From Novosphingobium sp. G106 (GTDB lineage Bacteria; Pseudomonadota; Alphaproteobacteria; Sphingomonadales; Sphingomonadaceae): a stretch of 64,000 nucleotides of DNA. The notes beneath the pieces were generated by a model. That model did not search any database. It worked only from the letters and a program-made list of their open reading frames with translations, and had not been told where the DNA came from. Location of the stretch: assembly GCF_019075875.1 (NCBI RefSeq), contig NZ_JAHOOZ010000005.1:1-64000 (forward strand). The letters are read 5' to 3'. Of this stretch, positions 52,143 through 61,208 are shown piece by piece (within the stretch, counting starts at the first letter, position 1; every line of letters begins with the position of its first letter). Both the position numbers and the translations under genes were made by a program.

Positions 52143-53015
52143 CTACCAGGACCGTTGCTGACCACCGACCTCGTAGATATCGGCTTCCATGGAGCAATTG
52201 TAGCTCTCTGCGATGTTGAACATCTCGGAGAGGAGGCTTTGGATTTCCTCATCAAGGGAAATGCCATCCGGATCGGGGTCATAGGCGACGGTCAGTTTGT
52301 AATCACAATTGCCGTTTTTTACCATGGCGTAGTCGCGTTCCAGCATCGCCTCAATCCGCTCCCGAGCGGGTTTTCTACCTCTTCCACGCTTGTTGAAGTT
52401 CTCGATAATCAGATGCAGGGCGATGCTGGCAGTGGGCGGCTTTTCCGGCAGTTTGGTCTGTGACGGAATAATGTCGAGCGCCCGATAGACGGTCATTCGT
52501 GAGACCTTCAGGTCGCGGGCAACGCGGGCCTTGCTGGCGCCGGCGGCAAGGCGACGGCGGATTTCATCGTCATCGACGTTCTTCTTCCGGCCTTTGTAAA
52601 CGCCTTCGGCGCGCGCCGCTTCGATCCCGGCGCGCTGACGATCCTTGATGAACTTCAGCTCCATATCGGCGACCATGCCGAGTATGGTGATGACCATTCG
52701 CCCCATGTCGCCCGCCGTCGTCACCTCTGGCTCAAGGATGCGCAGCGAAGCTCCCTTTTCATCAAGCTCATGCACCAGGTTCAGGACATCGCGCGTGGAG
52801 CGGCCGAGCCGGTCGAGCCGCAGCACGACCAGCTCGTCGCCGGTGTGCATAAACTGCATGATCGTTTCCAGTTCCGTGCGCCCGCTCCGCGAGGCCCCCG
52901 ATCCGGTCTCGGAACGGATAATTTCGCAACCTGCATTCTTGAGGCGGCCAATCTGGATATCCAGATCCTGGTCCGTGGTGCTGACGCGGGCATATCCGAT
53001 ACGAGCCAAGTGCAA
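52143..53015 (-). CDS. tnpR: Tn3-family serine resolvase with C-terminal extension
   Basis: 290 residues from TTG 53015. The catalytic Ser is in IGYARVSTTDQD, with TTAGDMGRMVITILGMVA as the E-helix region and a helix-turn-helix (RRLAAGASKARVARDLKVSR), followed by an extension of about 90 residues not found in gamma-delta type resolvases. The start codon is unusual, but no better one is close to the conserved N-terminus. It resolves cointegrates at the adjacent res region. Confidence 0.88.
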   Translation of the reverse strand: MHLARIGYARVSTTDQDLDIQIGRLKNAGCEIIRSETGSGASRSGRTELETIMQFMHTGDELVVLRLDRLGRSTRDVLNLVHELDEKGASLRILEPEVTTAGDMGRMVITILGMVADMELKFIKDRQRAGIEAARAEGVYKGRKKNVDDDEIRRRLAAGASKARVARDLKVSRMTVYRALDIIPSQTKLPEKPPTASIALHLIIENFNKRGRGRKPARERIEAMLERDYAMVKNGNCDYKLTVAYDPDPDGISLDEEIQSLLSEMFNIAESYNCSMEADIYEVGGQQRSW

Positions 53016-53151
53016 AATCCGTCACATTAGGGTGGCTCTTGCAGTGTATCGTCACATTGAGCGCAAACCCACCCTTTTGTGACAGACGAATGGTGTCACT
53101 CGGCCCTATCACTCTGGGGTGTACCCAAATGTTATAGGCCGATCAGCCGCC
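53016..53151. promoter_or_regulatory. Presumed res site
   Basis: The gap between the divergent-type resolvase and tnpA remnant holds repeated GTCACATT (about 53023 and 53050) and inverted TGTGACA/TGTCAC around 53079-53099, typical of resolvase subsites. Inferred from place and symmetry. Confidence 0.5.
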
Positions 53152-53556
53152 TCACGCTGCAAGCCGTCCAAAATCAATCCGGTCGTTCAGGTCGAGGTCG
53201 AAGCGGCCATAAGGGTTCACATGACTGTAGATCAACGGCGTGAGACCACGATAATCTTCCGGCGTCATCCGCCCCGCCCACTTCGGCTCAACCAGTACGG
53301 TCTGAAGCATGCGGGTGTTCACATAACCGGCTATCTCGCCAGCCTCGACACCGAGTTGCTCGGCCAGGTACGAGAGGCCATCGGTAGGGATTGAGCCGGG
53401 ATCGATCGCGAAAAACCCCAGGGAAGCGAAGAATTTCAGCTGCGCGGCGAGGCCAAGGCGCGTCAGGGCCGGCTTCGAATTTACAAAATCAATATCGGCA
53501 AAGCTCAGGCTCCATCGTCCGATCAAATCCCCGCCCGGAATACTCCGATCCATCAA
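53152..53556 (-). pseudogene. tnpA: Internally deleted Tn3 transposase
   Basis: 134 codons that join an N-terminal DUF4158-like part ([17 protein letters not shown] and [10 protein letters not shown]) to the extreme C-terminus of Tn3 transposases ([19 protein letters not shown]). Nearly nine tenths of a normal TnpA of about 1000 residues, including the DDE core, are gone. The fusion is in frame. Confidence 0.8.
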
Positions 53557-53676
53557 CCCACTCCCTATGATGGAGCGAACTGTCCTCTTCTATGATTTCC
53601 ATCGTCAATACCGAATGCCACGTTCCCAAAACGTTCTCCGACTTGGCCAAAATCGCAGCTTGGGGCCGACTGGGCC

Positions 53677-54867
53677 TTGAAGGAGAATGACGATCTGGAA
53701 ATTGCCGCCACGCGGGTCGCTGAAGCGCGCGCGCAACTGGCGGCCGCGCGTGGCGCACAACTCCCTGTCCTTCAAGCAGCAGGCGCGGGCGGACGGACCC
53801 GTAGCGTCAATCCGTTCGGGATGGATGTGAAACAATGGGCGGCGCAAGGCGAACTGCAGACATCGTTCGATCTCGACCTGTTTGGACGCCTCGCAAACAG
53901 CACTGCCGCAGCGCGCGCAAGCCTTCTTGCTACCGTCTACAGCCGCGACACGGTCAGGCTCGCTGTCGTGACGGCCGTCGCCAGCACCTATATTCAGCTT
54001 CGGACGGCTGACGCCCGCCTGGATATTCTCAAGCGAACGCTCGGCGCGCGCAGCGATACGCTCAGGCTTATCCGCCGGCGCGCCGAAGCCGGCTATGGAT
54101 CGCAACTCGACTTCGCCCAGGCTGAGGCGGAATATGAGGCCACGGCGCAGGCCATACCGCCGGTCGAACTGGCGATAGCCAGGCTGGAGAACGGTTTGAG
54201 CATTCTGCTTGGCCGAGCGCCCGCGCCGATTGCGCGGGGGAAGAGCCTTGACGAGATCACTCTGCCCGTCGTGCCCGTCCAATTGCCCGCGGCGATCCTG
54301 CGCCGACGGCCCGACCTCGCGGCATCGGAACAGCAGATCGTCGCTGCCGACCATGCCCTCGATGTGGCCCGCGCCGCCTTCATGCCCAACATCAGCCTGT
54401 CGGCGTCAGGCGGCTTCGTCTCTTCCTCGCTGCTCCCGGACGATCCGCTGTCCATCTATTCGCTGGGTAGCAGCATCCTTGCGCCCATCTTCAACGGCGG
54501 CCGTATCAAGGCGCAAGCCGATGGTGCCGCCGCACGTCGGGATCAGGCAGCCTTCGCCTATCGCCGGGCCGCCTTGACGGCCTTCCGTGAGGTCGAGGAC
54601 GGCATGGCATCGATCCAGCGGTTGGGCGAACAGGAAGCAGCGCTCTCGCGGCAGCGCGGTGCGCTCGCCCGTACACAGTCGCTCGCCTTTCGGCGATATA
54701 AGGAAGGCTATTCGCCCTATCTAGAGCAGCTCGACGCCGAACGCAGCCTCTTGTCGTCGGACCTGGCTCTCGTTCAGAATCGCAGCGACCGGTTGATCGC
54801 GGCAATCTCCCTCTATCAGGCGCTCGGCGGCGGTTGGCAGCCATCGCCGACGTCCGAGTGGCGATAG
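53677..54867 (+). pseudogene. Outer-membrane efflux channel (NodT/OprM-like), N-terminus missing
   Basis: 396 codons of the outer-membrane factor family: repeats with ENDDLEIAATRVAEARAQL and FDLDLFGRL in the first half, LRRRPDLAASEQQIVAAD and SLGSSILAPIFNGGRI in the second. Normal members are about 470 residues and begin with a lipoprotein signal. Here the 5' end is replaced by the Tn3 inverted repeat at 53677, so there is no signal and the protein cannot be exported. No RND pump or adaptor genes are near. The stop overlaps the next start (TAGATG). Confidence 0.88.
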
Positions 54868-55431
54868 ATGGCCCGCCTTCTCCTATTTCTCCTGTTCGTG
54901 ACCTTCGTCATCACTGGATCTTTAGCCGTGAAATCCTGTTCGGATCGAGGCCGTCCGCCATCGACGCCCTCCACTGGGGATGGCTCTGCGCTGGTCGCTC
55001 TGCGCGATGGCTCGACGATGATGGCGCAGCAAGGAAGCATTGGCCGCCAACTGGTCGACTGGCTCGCGGCGCGTGGACCGGGCGAGAAAACTTTCGAACT
55101 GGGCGGGCAGGAGTTTGTGGGACGCTCCGCCACGCCCACACCGGAATCGATCGGCCGGGTTTCCCGCCTGGTCGCGATGCTGCGCGCCAACACGGACGTC
55201 CGGGTTACGATCATCGGCCATACGGACCCATCGGGCGATAAGGAGGCTGACCATGCGCTCGGCATCGCGCGTGCGGAAGCGCTGGCACAACGCCTGCGCG
55301 AAGGAGGCGTATCGAAGGGCCGCATCGCGACGGACAGCAAAGGTTCGGCCGACCCGATCGCGTCCAACGACACCGCACAGAGTCGCTCAAAGAACCAGCG
55401 TGTCAGCCTGATCCTGAGCCGCAAGGAGTAG
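54868..55431 (+). CDS. OmpA-family peptidoglycan-binding protein
   Basis: 187 residues: an N-terminal hydrophobic anchor (2-22), a linker, and an OmpA C-terminal domain (about 75-185) with TIIGHTDPSGD and the NQRVSLIL strand. It probably tethers an envelope component to the wall. It directly follows the efflux gene and precedes a small membrane protein, so it may have belonged to that operon. Confidence 0.82.
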   Translation: MARLLLFLLFVTFVITGSLAVKSCSDRGRPPSTPSTGDGSALVALRDGSTMMAQQGSIGRQLVDWLAARGPGEKTFELGGQEFVGRSATPTPESIGRVSRLVAMLRANTDVRVTIIGHTDPSGDKEADHALGIARAEALAQRLREGGVSKGRIATDSKGSADPIASNDTAQSRSKNQRVSLILSRKE

Positions 55432-55432
55432 C

Positions 55433-55882
55433 ATGGACGGATCGGGATCCATCCTCACCGCCATGGTGGGCCTGGCCGGTGCCGCGCTCGGCGGCTTCGG
55501 GTCGTTCATGACGTCCTGGCTCACGGTCCGCGCCCAAATCTCGCAGAAGATCAAATCCGAAGCCCGTAGCCGACGCGAGGACGTCTATACCGACTTCATA
55601 AAGGAAGCCACGAGGCTGTTCGGCGACGCCCTCGGCCACGAGCGTGAAGACGTGTCCGATCTTGTGCCATTATATGCGCTGGTCGCCAAAATGCGCCTGA
55701 TTGCGCCCAATGACGTGATCGAGCGCGCCGAACTTGTTCTCGATGCCATCGTCAGCGCCTATCTGGGGCCGAACCGCACGCTCCATGAACTGCGGCAATT
55801 TGCAAGAGAGGGCGGGATGGACCCGCTTCGTCAATTTAGTGAGACGTGTCGCACCGAGCTCAAACGCTTCGGCGACGCGTAA
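55433..55882 (+). CDS. Membrane-anchored hypothetical protein
   Basis: 149 residues: one N-terminal transmembrane segment (about 7-30, Gly/Ala-rich), then a cytoplasmic helical part with VYTDFIKEATRLFGDAL and a possible coiled coil. No known family recognised. Two bases after the OmpA-like gene. Confidence 0.6.
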   Translation: MDGSGSILTAMVGLAGAALGGFGSFMTSWLTVRAQISQKIKSEARSRREDVYTDFIKEATRLFGDALGHEREDVSDLVPLYALVAKMRLIAPNDVIERAELVLDAIVSAYLGPNRTLHELRQFAREGGMDPLRQFSETCRTELKRFGDA

Positions 55883-55908
55883 CCATCCTGCGCCACGACA
55901 GTTTTCAA

Positions 55909-56274
55909 ATGGCGGTCCGGTCTGAGCGTTCCCAGCCATGTTTTTCAAAGCTTGAACGAACAGTCATCACGCTCGCGGCGCATCCACGGGAGTGGCCTCG
56001 TCCTGAAGGGCGAATGGCCCGGTTCCTTTGGAAGCTGCACTATCGCTCAGAGGTGAAACCTCTCGCCAACCCGCGTCTGGAGGCCCTGCGATTGCTGGCG
56101 TCCTGCTTCCATTCCGGTCGCGTTTCTGAGGCACCCGGCAGCGTCGAAGAGCATTTTGTGAGAGCGGGTTGGCTACCGGGCGACATCGCCGCTGTTCGCT
56201 CGGCTGTCTTCGTCCACTGGACAGCATCGGCCAGTGCTCCCTCTCTTGCTAACAGCAGCTCACTGCCCCGGTAA
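55909..56274 (+). CDS. Hypothetical protein
   Basis: 121 residues from ATG 55909; the frame is open a little further up. The core LERTVITLAAHPREWPRPEG and LANPRLEALRLLASC looks like a small helical protein seen in sphingomonads, but I cannot name it. No clear ribosome site. Confidence 0.5.
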   Translation: MAVRSERSQPCFSKLERTVITLAAHPREWPRPEGRMARFLWKLHYRSEVKPLANPRLEALRLLASCFHSGRVSEAPGSVEEHFVRAGWLPGDIAAVRSAVFVHWTASASAPSLANSSSLPR

Positions 56275-56327
56275 CGGATGGAGGACTACGTAAGTATAGA
56301 CGATCCATGCCCCCTAACGAGGTGCGT

Positions 56328-56735
56328 ATGACCGGCCTGAAGACCGCTGCCCTTTTGCTGGCTCTTTCCATTCCCGGGATCTCTTTCGGGGCATCGGCTG
56401 ACGGTGGCGGAGGGGTGTGGCGCAATCCGCAAAACAGCGTTCATGTCGAAGTGCGGCATTGCGGCACGGGGATGTGCGGAACGGTGGTGTGGGCCAATGA
56501 GAAAGCCATCGCGGACGCCGGGCGCGGCGGCACAGAAAAGCTCATCGGGCTGCAATTGTTCAGAGATTTTGTTCAGGATCGCAAAGGCGTTTGGCATGGA
56601 CGCGTCTTTGTACCGGACCTTGGTAAGACATTGTCAGGCACCGTGGAAGCGCTGGACCAAAGCACCCGCCGCGGCGCAGGCTGCCTTCTGGGGCGGATCG
56701 CCTGCAAGTCCCAGGACTGGGTTCGGGTCAGATAG
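56328..56735 (+). CDS. DUF2147-family exported protein
   Basis: 135 residues from ATG 56328: a signal peptide (cleavage near GASA), then the DUF2147 barrel with GVWRNPQNSVHVEV, CGTVVWANEKA and the two conserved Cys in CLLGRIACKSQDWVRVR. Probably periplasmic; function unknown. Confidence 0.8.
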   Translation: MTGLKTAALLLALSIPGISFGASADGGGGVWRNPQNSVHVEVRHCGTGMCGTVVWANEKAIADAGRGGTEKLIGLQLFRDFVQDRKGVWHGRVFVPDLGKTLSGTVEALDQSTRRGAGCLLGRIACKSQDWVRVR

Positions 56736-56828
56736 AATCCGCCCGGCGTCCACAGGGCGAGGAAACAGTCTTTACGCAGTGCCGCACGCTGCATCATCAG
56801 GATTTGTAGGCCACGCAGGGAGGCGACG

Positions 56829-57539
56829 ATGAGCGAAAATCATGTCTGCCGGTCCTGTCCGGTGCGGGACCGTGCGCTTTGCGTAAGCCTTGCCGACGAG
56901 GAACTGTGCGGGCTCAGATTGATCGCCCGGAAACGCCAGGTCACGCGCAACCAGATTGTCTGCTGGGCAGGCGAAGAGGCGCTGATCTGCGCGAACGTCG
57001 TAACAGGAATGTTCAAGGTCTGCGCCAGCGCCGCTGACGGCCGCGATCAGATCGTGGGTCTCCTGCATGCCGGTGATTTCATTGGAAATCCCTCTCCATC
57101 GACAAACAGATTCACCATCACCGCGCTCACCGATTCCACTATCTGCGTAATTCCACGACAACTCCTCGAAAATTTCATGAGCGCACATGCCAAGATGGAG
57201 AGGTTGCTCCTGGATCGGACACACGCATCATTGGAGGATGCGCGGTTACGGATATTGTTGCTGGCCAACCGATCCGCCGAAGCGCGCATTGCAACCTTCC
57301 TGCTCGACCTGACATCTCGATCAATTGATGGCGATTGCACAACGATCAGGCGAGAGAGGCAGATTTTCAACCTTGGCCTCTCGCGAGGACAGCTCGCCGA
57401 GATCCTCGGCCTCTCCAGCGAAACGGTAAGCCGCGGACTCAGCCGTCTTAAAGACAATGGTCTTATCGCCCTCCCAGGTGGCCGCACGATTGCCATTCTC
57501 GATAAAAGCGCATTGACCGTGCTTGCGGGAGCAAGCTGA
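56829..57539 (+). CDS. fnr: Fnr-type oxygen-sensing regulator
   Basis: 236 residues of the Crp/Fnr family. Three N-terminal cysteines (Cys7, Cys10, Cys18: CRSCPVRDRALC) plus the internal Cys in STICVIPRQL make the four ligands of an oxygen-labile 4Fe-4S cluster. The recognition helix SSETVSRGL keeps the Glu, Ser and Arg that read TTGAT half sites. It should activate genes under oxygen limitation. The next gene has a matching Fnr box, and the accompanying stress and dehydrogenase genes fit a low-oxygen regulon. Confidence 0.9.
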   Translation: MSENHVCRSCPVRDRALCVSLADEELCGLRLIARKRQVTRNQIVCWAGEEALICANVVTGMFKVCASAADGRDQIVGLLHAGDFIGNPSPSTNRFTITALTDSTICVIPRQLLENFMSAHAKMERLLLDRTHASLEDARLRILLLANRSAEARIATFLLDLTSRSIDGDCTTIRRERQIFNLGLSRGQLAEILGLSSETVSRGLSRLKDNGLIALPGGRTIAILDKSALTVLAGAS

Positions 57540-57707
57540 CCCCTCCCAATATGGGATGCACAGCGGTCCGTAGGCCGACTGCCTCAATCCTCATCGAGCA
57601 ATCCGCTTTTCCGAAAAACTGTCTCGCTCTGACGTGAGACCGGTCGTCGTTCAATGCAGGACCACCGGCGCTCCTGCAATCAATGTCCCGTGCGGTCAGC
57701 ACAGTAC

Positions 57708-57721
57708 ATGATCCAGATCAT
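57708..57721. promoter_or_regulatory. Fnr box upstream of the DUF5692-like gene
   Basis: ATGATCCAGATCAT is a perfect palindrome that fits the Fnr consensus TTGATNNNNATCAA at eight of ten fixed positions. It lies about 130 bp before the start of the next gene and downstream of fnr. Confidence 0.6.
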
Positions 57722-57853
57722 GCAAGTCGATGCGCAGCGGCAATGCGCCGCGCGTGCGCGCGCCTCACTATGCCAACCCACAGCTCCCCGGCCGGCCATC
57801 CATCGAGATGGCGCGAGGCGCCATTGGCTGCCGGCAAATATGATGGAAAACGC

Positions 57854-59128
57854 ATGAACATAGGTTCGATCAAGCGACTTCGGATAGCCGGCTTGCACCC
57901 CACTCGCAGATTCTCGACGGGATTTGGCCTGCTGGCCGCCCTCCTGCTCGTCTTCGGAATGATAGGCCCATCGCTCGCATGGGGCGCGGCCAGCACCACG
58001 TCAGTCCCTGGCGGCTATGAACGATGGCTTGGTGCGCTAGAAGGCAAGGAGGGGACCAGATCGGGAGGTGCGATCCTGTACGACCTGACCTTCAAGTCCG
58101 ATGGCACCGTGGCCATTGAAAAGTCAGAGGGCGTACACCTCATCAAGGATCGCGCATCCTGGTCGGACGGCGGAAACAAAACTTTCAAGATTGCCGGAGG
58201 GCAAGGCGCGATTCCCGAGATCGACGGGTCTGTCTTCGCTCACCCGGATGAGCGCCATCTGTCGACCAGACTAGCGCGTGGTCCAACCCTGAGCCTGCGC
58301 CCGTCTGTCGCATGGATCACCTGGCTCCACTTCGGTTTCTTTGTCCTCGTCGTGATATTCCTCGGAAACGAGCTTGCTCGTCGCTCCAAGGCGGCAGCCT
58401 ATACCCTCTTCCTCATACTCCCGGTCGTCCTGTTGCCGCTGTGGCTCCATTCCGACTTCGACACCGTGTTTCGATGGGTGAAGCTATATTCAGCAATAGC
58501 GGGCGCAGCCCTGTTCACGCTGTTTCGATTTCATGGGCTCCACCGCTATAACTGGATCAAGATCCTCGTCGCGGCCGTCCTGGCGGTGAATATCGCCGAA
58601 GCTGTCAGTCAGGACGTCGCCTCGGGCGCACTGGCGAACCTTCTCAACGCAGCGGCCGGCGTCCTCAATATCGTGACGATACATCGTTGGCTCGGCATCC
58701 ACCGCGACGATGAGGCCCCCCATGACATGCTGTGGCCGGGCATGACCGTGGGGTGGATCATCGCCTATGACATCTGGAACATCACGTTCGTCTACCTGAA
58801 TTTCCCGAACACCGTATTCTTCACGGCTGCAATCGTCATCGCGCCCACGATCGCAGCGATCTTTGTGAAGCGAGGCACCTGGATGCAGGCCCGCGCCTAC
58901 ACATTGGCGATCTACATGATGTATATCTTCAGCTTCGAAGTGCTGCTTAGCCGCGACATCGGGCTTCAGCTATCATTGCCGTTCCCGCGTAGTGAAGGCA
59001 TCGCCCTTGCGGCCGCTCTTCTCAGTCTCGGCTTCAATCTCGGATACGCACTGCTTCATTTTCGCTGGCGCCTTACCGGGCGAGCTCCCGCAAACATCGA
59101 GGTCGGCCAAAGCGAGAGCGTCATCTAA
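57854..59128 (+). CDS. DUF5692-like multi-pass membrane protein
   Basis: 424 residues from ATG 57854: a signal-like N-terminal helix (about 20-45), a periplasmic lipocalin-like part (to about 145) and eight or so membrane helices with HDMLWPGMTVGWIIAYDIWN, the most DUF5692-like stretch. The function is unknown. An Fnr box in its leader suggests induction at low oxygen. The start codon lacks a strong ribosome site, and a longer open frame exists upstream. Confidence 0.65.
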   Translation: MNIGSIKRLRIAGLHPTRRFSTGFGLLAALLLVFGMIGPSLAWGAASTTSVPGGYERWLGALEGKEGTRSGGAILYDLTFKSDGTVAIEKSEGVHLIKDRASWSDGGNKTFKIAGGQGAIPEIDGSVFAHPDERHLSTRLARGPTLSLRPSVAWITWLHFGFFVLVVIFLGNELARRSKAAAYTLFLILPVVLLPLWLHSDFDTVFRWVKLYSAIAGAALFTLFRFHGLHRYNWIKILVAAVLAVNIAEAVSQDVASGALANLLNAAAGVLNIVTIHRWLGIHRDDEAPHDMLWPGMTVGWIIAYDIWNITFVYLNFPNTVFFTAAIVIAPTIAAIFVKRGTWMQARAYTLAIYMMYIFSFEVLLSRDIGLQLSLPFPRSEGIALAAALLSLGFNLGYALLHFRWRLTGRAPANIEVGQSESVI

Positions 59129-59167
59129 CGGCGCCTACGACGCACCTCAGCAGCTAAGGAACCTTCC

Positions 59168-59974
59168 ATGCCTCGACCATCCATGTTGCATGCCGTCTCC
59201 CTGTGCGCCGCTATGTGGCTGGCGTCACCCGCAGCAGCGCAGGAAGTTGTATCGAGCGATGCGACAGCCGCCAATGATGCCAACAGCCCGCTCACGCCGA
59301 CGATCATGCTAAGCGTGCACAACTACTATATTCCCTCGCTCAATGAGCTGCCCGATCGCGACGCGGACGTCACCCTTTTCCGTGGCCTCCTGCCCCACAT
59401 GACGCTTGGCAAACCCCAGCTTCTCCGCTTCACTCTTCCGGTGTCGACCACGCCAACGTTCCCGACCGGAAGCAAAACCGGCGTCGGCGACCTTTTGCTC
59501 ATGGACCTGGTGATGTTTCCTGGCAAATCGGTTTCCCTCGGCGTGGGTCCAGTCGTGGTTGCACCCACAGCCAGCAGCGCGCGGTTCGGAGCCGGTAAGT
59601 GGCAGCTCGGTGCCTCGGGCGCAGTCGTCGCACCACAAAAATGGGGCCTGCTCGGTGGGTTGGCCATCTATCAGCAATCCGTTGCTGGCGACGATGACCG
59701 CCGGGATGTTCGCCTGCTGACGGTTCAACCGATCGCGTTCTACAATCTGTCAAAAGGACTGTATCTGCGATCAAGCGGCATCTGGAATTTCGATCTTAAA
59801 TCGGGCGATCATTATCTTCCCGTCGGCGCGGGCATCGGCAAGATATGGGCACTCTCGAAGAAGGTCCGGCTCAACACCTTCGTCGAGCCGCAATATTCTG
59901 TGATCCACAAGGGAATAGCCGCGCCCAAATGGCAGATCTACGCCGGCTTCAATGTCCAAATTGCGGCCAGGTGA
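59168..59974 (+). CDS. Outer-membrane beta-barrel protein
   Basis: 268 residues: a signal peptide (cleavage after SPAAA), then alternating amphipathic strands (LGVGPVVVAPTASS, KWQLGASGAVVAPQ) ending in the aromatic/hydrophobic FNVQIAAR. It resembles the MetA/transporter-like barrel family (Phenol_MetA_deg). Substrate unknown. Confidence 0.65.
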   Translation: MPRPSMLHAVSLCAAMWLASPAAAQEVVSSDATAANDANSPLTPTIMLSVHNYYIPSLNELPDRDADVTLFRGLLPHMTLGKPQLLRFTLPVSTTPTFPTGSKTGVGDLLLMDLVMFPGKSVSLGVGPVVVAPTASSARFGAGKWQLGASGAVVAPQKWGLLGGLAIYQQSVAGDDDRRDVRLLTVQPIAFYNLSKGLYLRSSGIWNFDLKSGDHYLPVGAGIGKIWALSKKVRLNTFVEPQYSVIHKGIAAPKWQIYAGFNVQIAAR

Positions 59975-60007
59975 TTTTGCACGCTAACCAACGGAACGAA
60001 ACCCGAG

Positions 60008-60178
60008 GTGCGACCCGGCTTTCGACGCAAGGGATCTGCTTTATATCTTAAGTTTGATGGCGTTGATGTTGAACTGATCGTCCCGCTCACTCGTGTCGAC
60101 GATGGCGACTATCTGAGTGTTCATGCCGGCGCCGCCCTTCCCAACCCGAAAAGCCCAAAATTCATCACCGAGCGGTAA
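60008..60178 (+). CDS. Possible 56-residue small protein or gene fragment
   Basis: The frame from GTG 60008 to TAA 60178 reads LKFDGVDVELIVPLTRVDDG and ends in KFITER, which looks protein-like. The frame is the same as that of the preceding barrel gene after its stop. It may be a fragment; no ribosome site is clear. Confidence 0.3.
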   Translation: MRPGFRRKGSALYLKFDGVDVELIVPLTRVDDGDYLSVHAGAALPNPKSPKFITER

Positions 60179-60208
60179 ATTCGGCCGCACTAGGTCGCGG
60201 GGCGCGCC

Positions 60209-60841
60209 TCACTCAACGCGCGTGACAGGACGCTGCCAGCGGAACGCGGAAAGGAGCCCGTCCAATGCGCTCTCCGCCTCCCGCGCCCGACCTGCGGGAT
60301 AGGCTGACGCCAAGCGCCCGTCCCAGAAGCCGAAGTCCACGGTTGTCAGGCTGAAGCGCCAGGAATGATCCCCTCGCTCGCCCGCAAATACTCCGCGGTA
60401 TCCCGGAATATCCGGCTGTCCACCGATCGAAAACCTGGTCTCCGACAAGACCGAAACCGCAGAAAAATGTGACATGGCGACCGACTTCATGATGGTGTAA
60501 TGCTCTGCAGCCGTCATATCCACCAGATGGACGATCGCTATCCGAACGATGATCTGGTCGTCCTGGCCGATCTGTCGTTCATATCCGATCGCGACATATT
60601 CGCCGCTCGGATCTGACCCGCGTTCCTTCATCCGTGTGAACCCTGCAACCTGTGCTGGAAAGCGAAACCCACTGGCCGTGTGGATCAGCACGTCGGCATC
60701 GGGTGTGAAGCCGAGAGGTACTTCTGTAGGAATAGTTGTAGCGGTCTCGGGGATTAGAGCAAGAAGCGCACCCGGTATGCTACACAATCCTACAGTGAAG
60801 ATCCCCAATACGGCGCACCGAGCAATCCTCGAAACACTCAC
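60209..60841 (-). CDS. Hypothetical exported protein
   Basis: 210 residues from GTG 60841 (AGGGAGA upstream). An N-terminal hydrophobic segment (about 5-27, LGIFTVGLCSIPGALLALI) looks like a signal or anchor. The mature part has GFTRMKERGSDPSGEYVAIGYE and no known domain. Divergent from the universal stress gene. Confidence 0.6.
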   Translation of the reverse strand: MSVSRIARCAVLGIFTVGLCSIPGALLALIPETATTIPTEVPLGFTPDADVLIHTASGFRFPAQVAGFTRMKERGSDPSGEYVAIGYERQIGQDDQIIVRIAIVHLVDMTAAEHYTIMKSVAMSHFSAVSVLSETRFSIGGQPDIPGYRGVFAGERGDHSWRFSLTTVDFGFWDGRLASAYPAGRAREAESALDGLLSAFRWQRPVTRVE

Positions 60842-61208
60842 ATCTTCTCCCTTACGGTGAGAAGTATCACGACCCACAGTATCACCACGGACACGATCGC
60901 TGCCGCTACGTCCAGATTGTGGTCGACCATGCAGCTTTCTCACGCGCACTTTCCCGAGCTGGAAAATTATACCTTGTGATTCTCTCTCCTATGCTCGCGC
61001 AGGCACCCTTCAAATCGGTAAGGTTACGGATCTTCCCGGGAGGGCGGAGAGCGCTTTGAACGCCGCGCTGGCGATCGGGTGGCTGGCGCGCAGATAAGTA
61101 TATCACCCGATATTTGGCCGCGGAGGAGCGCCGTAGATCTAGTGCGCATCCAATGCTGATGCCGAACCGCCAGATGCTCGAACGTGGGCAGCTACAGGAG
61201 ATGATCCG
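60842..61208. other. Divergent intergenic region
   Basis: 367 bp between the exported protein and uspA. I see no gene, Fnr box or terminator; the uspA ribosome site AGGAG lies at 61196-61200. Confidence 0.4.

Larger units (their letters stand above)
52075..53677. mobile_element. Tn3-family remnant (mini-transposon), 1603 bp
   Basis: Inverted repeats of 33 bp match at 32 of 33 positions (52075-52107, starting AGGCCCAGTCGGCCC, and 53645-53677). Inside are a resolvase, a res-like region and a tnpA reduced to its two ends. It could transpose only with a transposase in trans. No 5-bp target duplication (CTATT and TGAAG flank it), so its borders have been rearranged; it truncates DUF3768 on the left and the efflux gene on the right. 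Confidence 0.8.
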
